The notes under the pieces: generated by a model
Told to the model about the DNA's origin: nothing
Database searches by the model: none
What the model saw: the letters and a program-made list of their open reading frames with translations, nothing else
Translations under genes and position numbers: made by a program
From: Mesorhizobium loti
Lineage (GTDB): Bacteria > Pseudomonadota > Alphaproteobacteria > Rhizobiales > Rhizobiaceae
Direction: 5' to 3'
Assembly (NCBI GenBank): GCA_002356515.1
Contig: AP017605.1
Span: 1,054,001-1,118,000, forward strand
Length of the DNA: 64,000 nt
Part shown: positions 51,900 through 58,901 of the stretch, piece after piece
Layout of the letters: the number at the start of each line of letters is the position of its first letter
Numbering within the stretch: position 1 is the stretch's first letter

Positions 51900-52415
51900 T
51901 CACTTCACCTTGAGCGGCAGCCCCGCCACCATCAGCAGCACCGTATCTGCAATTGCAGCGACCTGCTGGTTGAGCCGGCCGGCGTCATCGCGAAAACGGC
52001 GCGCCAGGGCATTGTCGGGCACGATGCCTTGCCCGACTTCGTTGGATACCACGAACCAGGGCCCGCGCGGCCGCGACAGCAAATCCGCCAGCCGCCGGCA
52101 CTCGGCGCCGACGTCGTGATCGGCCAGCATGTGATTGGTCAGCCACAGCGTCAGGCAGTCGACAAGCACCGGCTGGTTGTCGGGCAACGCCTCGAGCGCG
52201 CCGGCAAGGTCAAGCGGTGCGTCGACTGTTATCCAGCCCTCGCCGCGCCGCGAGCGGTGCAATGCGATGCGTTCGCGCATCTCGTCGTCATAGGCTTGCG
52301 CCGTGGCGATATAGGACCATGGCGCGGGCGACGCCGTCGCCAGGGTTTCGGCGTGCGCGCTCTTGCCGGAGCGCGCACCGCCGATGATGAAGGTCAGCTT
52401 GCTGCGATCAGGCAA
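51900..52415 (-). CDS. cobU: adenosylcobinamide kinase/adenosylcobinamide-phosphate guanylyltransferase
   Basis: This 171-aa bifunctional enzyme (CobU, called CobP in the aerobic pathway) has the P-loop GGARSGKS at 12-19, the ALHRSRRGEGW region with the histidine that takes the guanylyl group, and LVDCLTLWLTN. It phosphorylates adenosylcobinamide and then forms the GDP-adduct. It has to use a TTG start at 52415, which overlaps the cbtA stop by eight bases, implying coupled translation from cbtA. No ATG or GTG lies in frame nearby. Confidence 0.92.
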   Translation of the reverse strand: MPDRSKLTFIIGGARSGKSAHAETLATASPAPWSYIATAQAYDDEMRERIALHRSRRGEGWITVDAPLDLAGALEALPDNQPVLVDCLTLWLTNHMLADHDVGAECRRLADLLSRPRGPWFVVSNEVGQGIVPDNALARRFRDDAGRLNQQVAAIADTVLLMVAGLPLKVK

Positions 52416-53205
52416 AGCTGTCGCGCAGGCTGGTCGCGGTGCCGGTGAAGCGTCCGCGCACCACGCCGACGACAGCGCCGAGCACCAGCCAGAACACTAG
52501 ACGGGTGAGCGTTGAGGCCACGATGAACTGGTGATGCAAGCCTTCGGGGATTGGCGTCACGAAGCTATCGGGTTGCGGCGCGCCAACGATATGCGGCGCC
52601 ACGATAAGAGCAATGCCAAGAAGGGCAAGAGGCAGTGACTTGCGGAACGCGATGAGCCCAAGGCCGGCGGCAGTCGCCACAACTGTCAAAGTCCACCAGA
52701 TTTGGCGCTGCAAGAGATCGGCGTCAGGCATTGCCGGCAGTTTCGGCGGTAGGCCGAGCCCAGGTGCCAAAGTGAATATAGCGAAGCCAGCTAGGCCCCA
52801 GAAGACACCCTGCCGCCAGTTGCCGATACCGCCCATGAATTCGGAGACAGCGACCAGGATCAGCGCAAAACCGATACCGCTGACGATGTTGGCAAGGACA
52901 TTGAAGGCGAAGCGCTCGAAACCGTCGGCCGGAGCCCAGCCTTCGTCCTCGACCGGGGCGGCCGCTTCCGCAGGAGCCGGGGCCGCGCTGCTCATGGCAT
53001 TGTCAGCCGGAACGGCCGGGGTCATGGCGTTGTCGTTTGTGGTAACAGCGGCGAGGTCGTGGTGATGGTCGCCGCCGGCCTTTTCATAGACTTCCGCCTT
53101 CAGGATCAGTGGGTCGGTCGCGTAGGCTTGCATGCAGGCGAGCGCAATGCCCCCCACGAGCCCTGCGATCGCCGCGATGAACACGACGTTGCGAAACAAA
53201 TTCAT
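52408..53205 (-). CDS. cbtA: CbtA-type cobalt transporter
   Basis: This 265-aa membrane protein has about five to six helices and the CbtA start NVVFIAAIAGLVGGIALACMQAY. It carries a histidine-rich loop (GGDHHHDLA) after the first helix and a TPIPEGLHHQFIVAST late motif with two histidines. CbtA/CbtB are proposed cobalt uptake proteins under B12-riboswitch control. It is 15 bases downstream of cbtB. It is followed by cobU and cobO in the same direction, so the riboswitch probably controls the whole group. Confidence 0.9.
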   Translation of the reverse strand: MNLFRNVVFIAAIAGLVGGIALACMQAYATDPLILKAEVYEKAGGDHHHDLAAVTTNDNAMTPAVPADNAMSSAAPAPAEAAAPVEDEGWAPADGFERFAFNVLANIVSGIGFALILVAVSEFMGGIGNWRQGVFWGLAGFAIFTLAPGLGLPPKLPAMPDADLLQRQIWWTLTVVATAAGLGLIAFRKSLPLALLGIALIVAPHIVGAPQPDSFVTPIPEGLHHQFIVASTLTRLVFWLVLGAVVGVVRGRFTGTATSLRDSFA

Positions 53206-53220
53206 GATGTCAGGCCTTCG

Positions 53221-53400
53221 TCAGTGGCAGGGAAAACCCATCGAATGGCGATAGTCGTGAGCCGCATTGTGGACCGCATCGATATGCGAGAAGCCGACAA
53301 AGCCGATGATGAACGTGCCGAGCAGCGCGGCAAGCGCCAGCTGCATGAAGCGCGACTGCGAGGAGACGGAGGCGCCGAGGGAGACGGAAGCGGTAGTCAT
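53221..53400 (-). CDS. cbtB: CbtB-type cobalt transporter small subunit
   Basis: This 59-aa protein has one transmembrane helix (about residues 18-38, LALAALLGTFIIGFVGF). Its C-terminal tail, NAAHDYRHSMGFPCH, carries the His/Cys metal ligands characteristic of CbtB. It works with CbtA in cobalt uptake. The start at 53400 follows AAAGGA at ribosome-binding distance. It lies about 50 bases downstream of a B12 riboswitch on the same strand. Confidence 0.9.
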   Translation of the reverse strand: MTTASVSLGASVSSQSRFMQLALAALLGTFIIGFVGFSHIDAVHNAAHDYRHSMGFPCH

Positions 53401-53447
53401 ATCTTGTCCTTTCACCCTCCACCCGAGGGCCTGTCAGTTTTGCCGTC

Positions 53448-53615
53448 GTCGGCAGGTCTCCTGGCTCACGGATCAGCGCCCTTCCCCACCTTCCCGAAGA
53501 CGAATCTTCAGTGGCATATGGAGAGGACTACCGCACACAGTTGCGGGGGCAGCCACGGCATTGGGCAAGAATTTCGCCCGCACCGCATTCCCTCTTGGCT
53601 CCAAAACGGAACCGA
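53448..53615 (-). promoter_or_regulatory. cobalamin (B12) riboswitch
   Basis: On the minus strand, upstream of cbtB, the element shows the B12-riboswitch landmarks in order. These are GAATGCGGTGCG, then GGCTGCCCCCGCAACTGT, GCCACTG, and the B12 box AGCCAGGAGACCTGCCG (53450-53466). High cobalamin would close the ribosome binding site or terminate, lowering cbtBA and probably cobU/cobO. Its 5' side reaches to about 150 bases from the divergent Rieske oxygenase gene, whose promoter shares the region. Confidence 0.93.
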
Positions 53616-53762
53616 CGACTGCATGACTATAGGGAAAATCGCGACACGCGGCAAACCAAATTCCGCCGGCAAACAGCGCGATTGCGCCATGCCGTTTCCA
53701 GGCGCGACAATTGACAATTCTCCTGGCCGGGTGTCGGCTGACCGCTTCACAGGAAGCCAGCC

Positions 53763-54932
53763 ATGCAGCCCACTGCCAGCGAGCGCGCCCCTTACAATGG
53801 CCTGACCCGGGCCGAATCGACCCTGCCCTCGTCGGCCTATTGGGATGAAGCGGCGTACCAGCTCGACCTCGACGCCATCTGGTACAGAAACTGGCTGCTC
53901 GTCTGCCGCGAGGCCGATCTGGCAAAGCCGCTGGCCTTCCGCCGATTCCGCATCGGCGCGCAGGACATCATCGTGCTGCGCGACGACACCGGCGCTTTGC
54001 GTGCCTTCCACAACACCTGCCGCCATCGTGGCTCGCAGCTTTGCCAGGAGAGCGAGGGCCGGCTGAAGGCGCGGCTGATCACGTGCCCCTACCATGCCTG
54101 GTCCTATTCGCTGCGCGGCGACCTCGTGCGCGTGCCATCTAAATCGCTGCCTGATGGATTCGACAAGGCCGACCATCCGCTCTACCGCGTCGCGCTCTCG
54201 GTGTGGCGCGGCTTCGTCTTCATCAATCTGCAGGAGGATGCGGCGGGCTCCGCGCAGGCCTCCTTCGACCCGGCCTCCGGCGATCTCGGCAACTGGCCGC
54301 TGGAAACGCTGGTATCGGGCCATGTGCTGCGCAAGGTGATGCACTGCAACTGGAAGATCTTTTGGGAAAACTTCAACGAGTGCCTGCACTGCCCGGGCGT
54401 GCACAAGGATCTGTCGCGGCTGGTGCCGATCTATGGCCGCGGCCTGATGAGCCGGCATGACGACCCCGAATGGACGCGCCACGCCGACAATGACGCGCCG
54501 GAGTTTTCCGGTGGCCTGCGCGACGGCGCCGAGACCTGGTCGCGCGACGGCCAGACGCATGGGCCGATCTTCTCAAGCCTGACGCCGGCCGAACGCGCCG
54601 CCGGGCAGACCTACGCCACCAGCCTTCCCTCGATGTTCATCGTCGGTCATGTCGACTACGTCAGGACCGTGCGCCTGGTGCCGCTTGGTCCCGAACAGAC
54701 CGAGCTTGTTGCCGAATGGCTGTTCGCGCCCGAGGCGCTGGCCGCGACCGACATCGATAACATCGTCGCCTTCGGCACACAGGTGCTGGAAGAGGACGCG
54801 GCGATCTGCGAGGTCAACCAGAGAGGCCTGCATTCGATGCGCCACGCCGCCGGCGTGCTGATGCCCGAGGAGTACGACCTGCACCGCTTCCACAACTGGG
54901 TGCGCGAGCGCCACGCTGCACTTACTGCCTGA
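53763..54932 (+). CDS. Rieske non-heme oxygenase alpha subunit, glycine-betaine monooxygenase (GbcA)-like
   Basis: This 389-aa protein has the Rieske 2Fe-2S motif CRHRG at Cys86/His88 and CPYHAW at Cys108/His111. The mononuclear iron site is NFNECLHCPGVH, with His209 and His214. These are the features of GbcA and stachydrine demethylase Stc2, which demethylate quaternary amines. It could make dimethylglycine for the GcvT-flavoproteins. A dedicated reductase gene (GbcB-like) is not adjacent. It lies three bases from the convergent MFS gene. Confidence 0.85.
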   Translation: MQPTASERAPYNGLTRAESTLPSSAYWDEAAYQLDLDAIWYRNWLLVCREADLAKPLAFRRFRIGAQDIIVLRDDTGALRAFHNTCRHRGSQLCQESEGRLKARLITCPYHAWSYSLRGDLVRVPSKSLPDGFDKADHPLYRVALSVWRGFVFINLQEDAAGSAQASFDPASGDLGNWPLETLVSGHVLRKVMHCNWKIFWENFNECLHCPGVHKDLSRLVPIYGRGLMSRHDDPEWTRHADNDAPEFSGGLRDGAETWSRDGQTHGPIFSSLTPAERAAGQTYATSLPSMFIVGHVDYVRTVRLVPLGPEQTELVAEWLFAPEALAATDIDNIVAFGTQVLEEDAAICEVNQRGLHSMRHAAGVLMPEEYDLHRFHNWVRERHAALTA

Positions 54933-54935
54933 TCC

Positions 54936-56135
54936 TCAAAGCGACTTCGGCAGGTAGCGCCACGTGACAAACCCGCAAACCGCCGCCAGCAGACCGAGCG
55001 TGACGAACACCGAGCCCAGTCCAAAGAAAGCCAGCACCACCGAATAGACCAGCGGCGGCGTCAGCTCGGAAAAATCGAGATAGGTGCGGTAGACCGCTGC
55101 CATCTGCGCCCGCTCATAGGAGCGCACCGAGCGCATGAAGGCGGTCGAGCCCAGCGCATCGAGCGCGATGGTGAAGAAGGCGCCGCACAGCAGGAAAGCG
55201 CCGGTGAGCAACGGCACACTCTCGCCCACCGTACCTGCTGCCAGGAGCATCGCCGACATGGCGAAATAGGCGAAAGTCATGGTCTTGCGGCCGCCAAAGC
55301 GTTTTCCGGCCTTGCCCCAGAAGATCGCCATGAACAAAAGCGCGTTGCCGGCCGAGACCAGCAGGCCGCCGGCCAGCTTGCCCTCTCCGGTGATCACCAT
55401 GAACAGCGGCCCGTAGACGAAGAACGTCGTCCAGAAGCAGGAGCGGCCGAAGGCGATCAGCCAGGCAAGCCTCAATCGGGGCTGCGCGATGAAGCGGCCG
55501 ATATTGGCGAGCGGATTGGCCGGCCGTGTCTTGCCGGGCCGGATCGACGGGTTGTCGCCCAGCCGATAGGTCCAGAACAGCGCCAAGAGCGCCAGCGCGA
55601 ACACCGCCACCGCACCGTGCGCGGCATAGATACCGAAGCGCGTGTAGAGGAAGATGCCGAGCGTCGGCCCGCCGGTCCAGGCAAGCATCGACCACGCCAT
55701 GCGCAACGATTCGGCCTGCATGAAGTCGGTCTTGCGGATGTGGTCCATGATGTAGAGGTTGAGCGTGATCGAAAGCGCGCTGGCGCCCATCACCCGACAC
55801 AGCATGCCCGCCAATTGCCCGGCAAGCGTGTGGGTAACGAAAAACAGCGAGCCGATGGCGAGCAGGCAGGCGCCCGCCGTGTAGACCCAGCGCCGGGCAA
55901 AGCGGCGGATCAGCATCGGCATGAACAAGGTCACCGACAGGCCGAGCAGCGCCACGATGGTGTAGAGGATCGAGACGATCTGCTCATTGTGCAGGATTTC
56001 GTAGGCCTGGATCGGGATGACGCTCGACACCGTGGCGCGGGCGAAGGATTCGACCGCGTAGAGCGAGGCGAAGGTGCGCGCATCCGCGGCCTTGAGAGCC
56101 GGAAGCCAGATCGGATGGCGCACATGAGTGGACAT
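54936..56135 (-). CDS. MFS transporter
   Basis: This 399-aa membrane protein has about 12 helices. An N-terminal conserved region includes SLYAVESFARATVSSVIPIQAYE, and motif-A-like MPMLIRRFARRWVYTAG lies between helices 2 and 3. A long middle loop (TYRLGDNPSIRPGKTRPANPLA) separates the halves. The family's substrate is not evident. It converges with the Rieske gene and is separated from it by only three bases. Its 5' end faces a 209-base intergenic region toward a divergent acyltransferase-like gene. Confidence 0.8.
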   Translation of the reverse strand: MSTHVRHPIWLPALKAADARTFASLYAVESFARATVSSVIPIQAYEILHNEQIVSILYTIVALLGLSVTLFMPMLIRRFARRWVYTAGACLLAIGSLFFVTHTLAGQLAGMLCRVMGASALSITLNLYIMDHIRKTDFMQAESLRMAWSMLAWTGGPTLGIFLYTRFGIYAAHGAVAVFALALLALFWTYRLGDNPSIRPGKTRPANPLANIGRFIAQPRLRLAWLIAFGRSCFWTTFFVYGPLFMVITGEGKLAGGLLVSAGNALLFMAIFWGKAGKRFGGRKTMTFAYFAMSAMLLAAGTVGESVPLLTGAFLLCGAFFTIALDALGSTAFMRSVRSYERAQMAAVYRTYLDFSELTPPLVYSVVLAFFGLGSVFVTLGLLAAVCGFVTWRYLPKSL

Positions 56136-56344
56136 TGCTTCCCCAAAGCAGAATCATCGGCCAAATCTGCCGTGGTCATTCCCGGACGATTAAGAGGAAA
56201 CCGACGCGTAACCGGCCAAAAGCGAAGCCGGTCAAAGGCTTCCCGGCTCTGGCCTAAAGCGCCGCTTGATCCGATGCCTCGGCCTTCTTCTGTCCCGCCC
56301 AACCGTGATAGTCCTCAGGCGGGGCTGAATCAGAACGCGAGACC

Positions 56345-57343
56345 ATGACCATCCACACGCCGACCGCACCCGTTCCGGAGCCATCCAAGCGCATCGTCGC
56401 CATCGACATCGTGCGCGGCATCGCGCTGCTGGCCATGGCGAGCTACCATTTCACCTGGGATCTGGAATTCTTCGGCTACACCGACCCCGGCCTCACCGCC
56501 TTCGGCTGGTGGAAGATCTACGCACGCTGCATCGCCTCGACCTTCCTGTTCCTGGTCGGCGTCAGCCTGTACCTGGCGCACGGCCAGCAGATCCGCTGGA
56601 ACGGTTTCTGGAAACGTTTCGCCATGGTTGCCGGTGCGGCGATCGCCATTTCGGTGGTCACCCGCATCGCCACGCCGGACGGCTTCATCTTCTTCGGCAT
56701 CCTGCACGAGATCGCGCTCGCCAGCCTGCTCGGCCTCGCCCTCCTGCGGCTGCCGGCCCTGCTGACGCTTGTCGTTGCCGCGCTCGTCATCGCGGCGCCC
56801 GTCTATCTGCGCTTCGAGGCCCTGGATCACCCCTGGCTGTGGTGGATAGGCCTGTCGGCGATCAATCCACGCTCCAACGACTACGTGCCGTTGTTTCCAT
56901 GGTTCGGCGCGGTGCTTGTCGGCATCGGCGTGGCGAAACTCGCTTCCGCGTCCGGTGTAAGAGCGCGGCTGGCAAGCCTGGTGCCCGGCCGCTGGGCCAA
57001 TCCGCTGCTCTTCATCGGCCGCCACAGCCTGGCTTTCTACCTCATCCACCAGCCGTTGCTGATCGGCTGCGTCTGGCTTTTTTCGCAAATCATGCCGGCC
57101 CAGGTCGACACCCCACAGGTCAATTTCCTGAAAACCTGCCAGCGCTCGTGCGAGCAGACGCGCAACGCAACCTTCTGCACCAGCTATTGCGGTTGCATGC
57201 TGACGACGATCGAGGGCGAGGCCACGCTTGATCGGCTCGAGAACAACGACCAGAGTGCGGAATTCCGGGCGCATCTGGGCGATCTGGCCGCCAGTTGCAC
57301 GGCCCAGACCGAAGACAAGATGGACGAGGGAGGAACGCAATGA
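56345..57343 (+). CDS. DUF1624 (heparan-alpha-glucosaminide N-acetyltransferase-like) membrane protein with Cys-rich tail
   Basis: This 332-aa protein has the HGSNAT_cat/DUF1624 start RIVAIDIVRGIALLAMASYHFTWDL and around seven to eight helices. SLAFYLIHQPLLIG near 245-258 is the conserved catalytic-side segment. The last 65 residues are a soluble tail with six cysteines in the pattern C-x3-C-x8-C-x3-C-x-C plus one more, unusual for this family. It overlaps the downstream ICMT-like methyltransferase by four bases. Acyl transfer to a cell-surface sugar is possible but not shown. Confidence 0.8.
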   Translation: MTIHTPTAPVPEPSKRIVAIDIVRGIALLAMASYHFTWDLEFFGYTDPGLTAFGWWKIYARCIASTFLFLVGVSLYLAHGQQIRWNGFWKRFAMVAGAAIAISVVTRIATPDGFIFFGILHEIALASLLGLALLRLPALLTLVVAALVIAAPVYLRFEALDHPWLWWIGLSAINPRSNDYVPLFPWFGAVLVGIGVAKLASASGVRARLASLVPGRWANPLLFIGRHSLAFYLIHQPLLIGCVWLFSQIMPAQVDTPQVNFLKTCQRSCEQTRNATFCTSYCGCMLTTIEGEATLDRLENNDQSAEFRAHLGDLAASCTAQTEDKMDEGGTQ

Positions 57344-57816
57344 CCGAAACCCAGCCGAAGCCCGGGGTGATCCCATGGCCGCCGGTGATCTACACCGCGG
57401 CGATCGCCATCAGCATCATCCTCGGCATGCTCTATCCCCTGCCCTGGATCGGAGACCTTCTGGGCGACCTGCTGTTCGCCGCCGGCTGGGTGGCGCTGTT
57501 CGGCGTCGCCGCACTCTGGTTCACCGCCATCCGCACCATGATGCGGGCCAGGACCACCCTCAATCCCAACGCAGTGCCCGACCACCTCGTCACCACAGGA
57601 CCCTTCGGCATCACCCGCAACCCGATGTATCTGGCCAACACGCTGCTGTTGATCGGCGTCGCCTTTGTCTCGGGGATCGTCTGGTTCCTGCCGCTGGCGT
57701 TCATCGCCGCCTTCGTCACGCAGAAGGTCGCCATCGAGCGTGAGGAAAAGGTGCTGGCGGCGAAATTCGGCAAGAAATACCGCGACTACGCCAAACGCGT
57801 GCGGCGCTGGATTTGA
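57340..57816 (+). CDS. isoprenylcysteine carboxyl methyltransferase-family (PEMT-like) protein
   Basis: This 158-aa membrane protein has about four helices and the ICMT/PEMT motif TTGPFGITRNPMYLAN (SAM-binding side), with EREEKVLAAKFGKKYRDYAKRVRRWI ending the protein (read in parts). Bacterial members methylate lipids or small molecules. The ATG at 57340 overlaps the DUF1624 stop, so the pair is coupled. The MerR gene converges with it six bases away. Substrate unknown. Confidence 0.83.
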   Translation: MTETQPKPGVIPWPPVIYTAAIAISIILGMLYPLPWIGDLLGDLLFAAGWVALFGVAALWFTAIRTMMRARTTLNPNAVPDHLVTTGPFGITRNPMYLANTLLLIGVAFVSGIVWFLPLAFIAAFVTQKVAIEREEKVLAAKFGKKYRDYAKRVRRWI

Positions 57817-57822
57817 ACAGCG

Positions 57823-58209
57823 TTACGTGTTGACGCCAAGCTCCACCAGCCGCTCGACGCAGGACTCCTCGGCCTGGTCAAGCTCGGCCAGCGTCTCCTC
57901 GAGGTCGCGGCGCTTCTGGCGCAGATCCTCGCGCTTTTCCTCGATGCGCTTGATCATCAGCTTGAGCTGGCCGACCTCGCCCGGCGGCTCCTTGTACATC
58001 TGGATGATTTCGCGGATCTCGTTGATCGAGAAGCCGAGCCGCTTTCCCCGCATGATCTGCCGGATGAGATGGCGGTCGGACGGGCGAAACAGCCGTGTAC
58101 GGCCACGCCGCACCGGCTGCACCAGCCCCTCATCCTCATAGAAACGCAGCGTCCGCGTCGACACGTCGAATTCGCGGGTCAGCTCGGTGATCGAATAATA
58201 TTCCCGCAT
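57823..58209 (-). CDS. MerR-family transcriptional regulator
   Basis: This 128-aa protein has the MerR helix-turn-helix and wing (YSITELTREFDVSTRTLRFYEDEGLVQPVRRGRTRLF, about residues 5-40, cited in parts). The long dimerisation coiled coil is rich in Glu/Leu (about 80-115). It resembles the LiuR/GnyR group controlling branched-chain or fatty-acid catabolism in proteobacteria, but its targets are not visible here; no such genes are adjacent. The Cys residue count (one, near the end) argues against a metal sensor. Confidence 0.82.
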   Translation of the reverse strand: MREYYSITELTREFDVSTRTLRFYEDEGLVQPVRRGRTRLFRPSDRHLIRQIMRGKRLGFSINEIREIIQMYKEPPGEVGQLKLMIKRIEEKREDLRQKRRDLEETLAELDQAEESCVERLVELGVNT

Positions 58210-58351
58210 TGTCGCTCCATGCCGGAAGCCTGGGCAACGCCACGCGGCGTCGCCTTCTGTCCCGAACCAAACCCTTGCCTGTCGGAATCGACATGGCCCC
58301 CGCGCGAGCCTCGCACGGCATTTACGTAAAAGTCAATTGAGGCCACTCACG

Positions 58352-58374
58352 GGTAGTGTCTCAGTTTGAAATTT
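58352..58374 (+). repeat. left terminal inverted repeat of the insertion element
   Basis: 23 bp, starting GGTAGTGTCTCAG and ending GAAATTT. It is the exact complement of 58876-58898. The stop codon of the passenger gene lies inside this repeat. Confidence 0.9.
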
Positions 58375-58744
58375 CACCGCCGCTACGATCTCTCCGATAT
58401 TCCGAAGCCATCCCGTAACGGAAGCGTATGCCATCGATTGCGAGCCTCTTTGATGTCGCAGACAAAATCGGCTCCGCAGTTGGAGCGGGCTCGTAGCGGA
58501 ATCGAAGCACAATCGAAACCTTGGCTGGCGGGGTTTCTGGATATCTCTGGCGAAATTGATCGCTTGTTGCAATCTGCAAGTAGGAGTCCACTCTCGCCGA
58601 TATGCTTTCGAGATGCGCAGCTATCGCCTCGTCATCTGTCCAAGGCAACGTATCAGTGATGACGAACCGCAGACCATTATTTCCCAAACGAACTTCCAAA
58701 TCGTTCGAAAAGTCATCACTGATAGCAAAACTCTCGTTGTTCAT
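58361..58744 (-). CDS. 127-aa passenger protein, DUF6572-like
   Basis: This protein has the pattern FVITDTLPWTDDEAIAAHLE, then YLQIATSDQF...RYPE, IVLRFRYEP and GIRFRYGM. From memory that matches the DUF6572 domain layout (small proteins often found beside toxin/immunity genes). The ATG at 58744 overlaps the 3' end of the transposase remnant, and the stop lies inside the left terminal repeat. The gene is therefore an integral passenger of the element. Function unknown; an immunity-like or accessory role is speculative. Confidence 0.6.
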   Translation of the reverse strand: MNNESFAISDDFSNDLEVRLGNNGLRFVITDTLPWTDDEAIAAHLESISARVDSYLQIATSDQFRQRYPETPPAKVSIVLRFRYEPAPTAEPILSATSKRLAIDGIRFRYGMASEYRRDRSGGEISN

Positions 58745-58875
58745 TATCCTTCAATCGTTTTTTGTAAGGCCCGCGTTTGCCCGGCTTCGGCGCAACGACG
58801 TCCATCTTCTCGCAAAGGTCTTCCATCGACCAGAGAGTTTTCGATACGCCAGAGGCGCGGATTGGCCTGTCGGGC
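58716..58875 (-). pseudogene. 3' remnant of a transposase gene
   Basis: Reading leftward from just inside the right terminal repeat, the frame gives ASGVSKTLWSMEDLCEKMD followed by APKPGKRGPYKKR, ending at 58716. This looks like the C terminus of IS1-like transposases of alphaproteobacteria. About 50 codons remain; the catalytic part is gone, so the element cannot move itself. Confidence 0.6.
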
Positions 58876-58898
58876 AAATTTCAAACTGAGACACTACC
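58876..58898 (-). repeat. right terminal inverted repeat of the insertion element
   Basis: 23 bp, exact inverse complement of the left repeat at 58352-58374. It is followed by the second copy of the CACTCACG duplication. Confidence 0.9.
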
Positions 58899-58901
58899 CA
58901 C

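Larger units (their letters stand above)
58352..58898. mobile_element. 547-bp non-autonomous insertion element
   Basis: Perfect 23-bp terminal inverted repeats lie at 58352-58374 and 58876-58898 (left end begins GGTAGTGTCTCAG). The 8-bp sequence CACTCACG flanks both sides (58344-58351 and 58899-58906) as a target-site duplication. The interior holds a short 3' remnant of a transposase and a complete 127-aa passenger gene. The element sits just after the mgtE stop codon, which the duplication includes. The family is uncertain; the transposase tail resembles IS1-like alphaproteobacterial elements from memory. Confidence 0.82.

Noticed and set aside
58361..58744. The 127-aa frame as a chance frame inside the insertion element
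   Set aside because: It was kept as a gene, because its translation has ordered hydrophobic and aromatic residues, an ATG overlapping the transposase remnant and a stop exactly within the terminal repeat; the opposite-strand frames are shorter and low quality.
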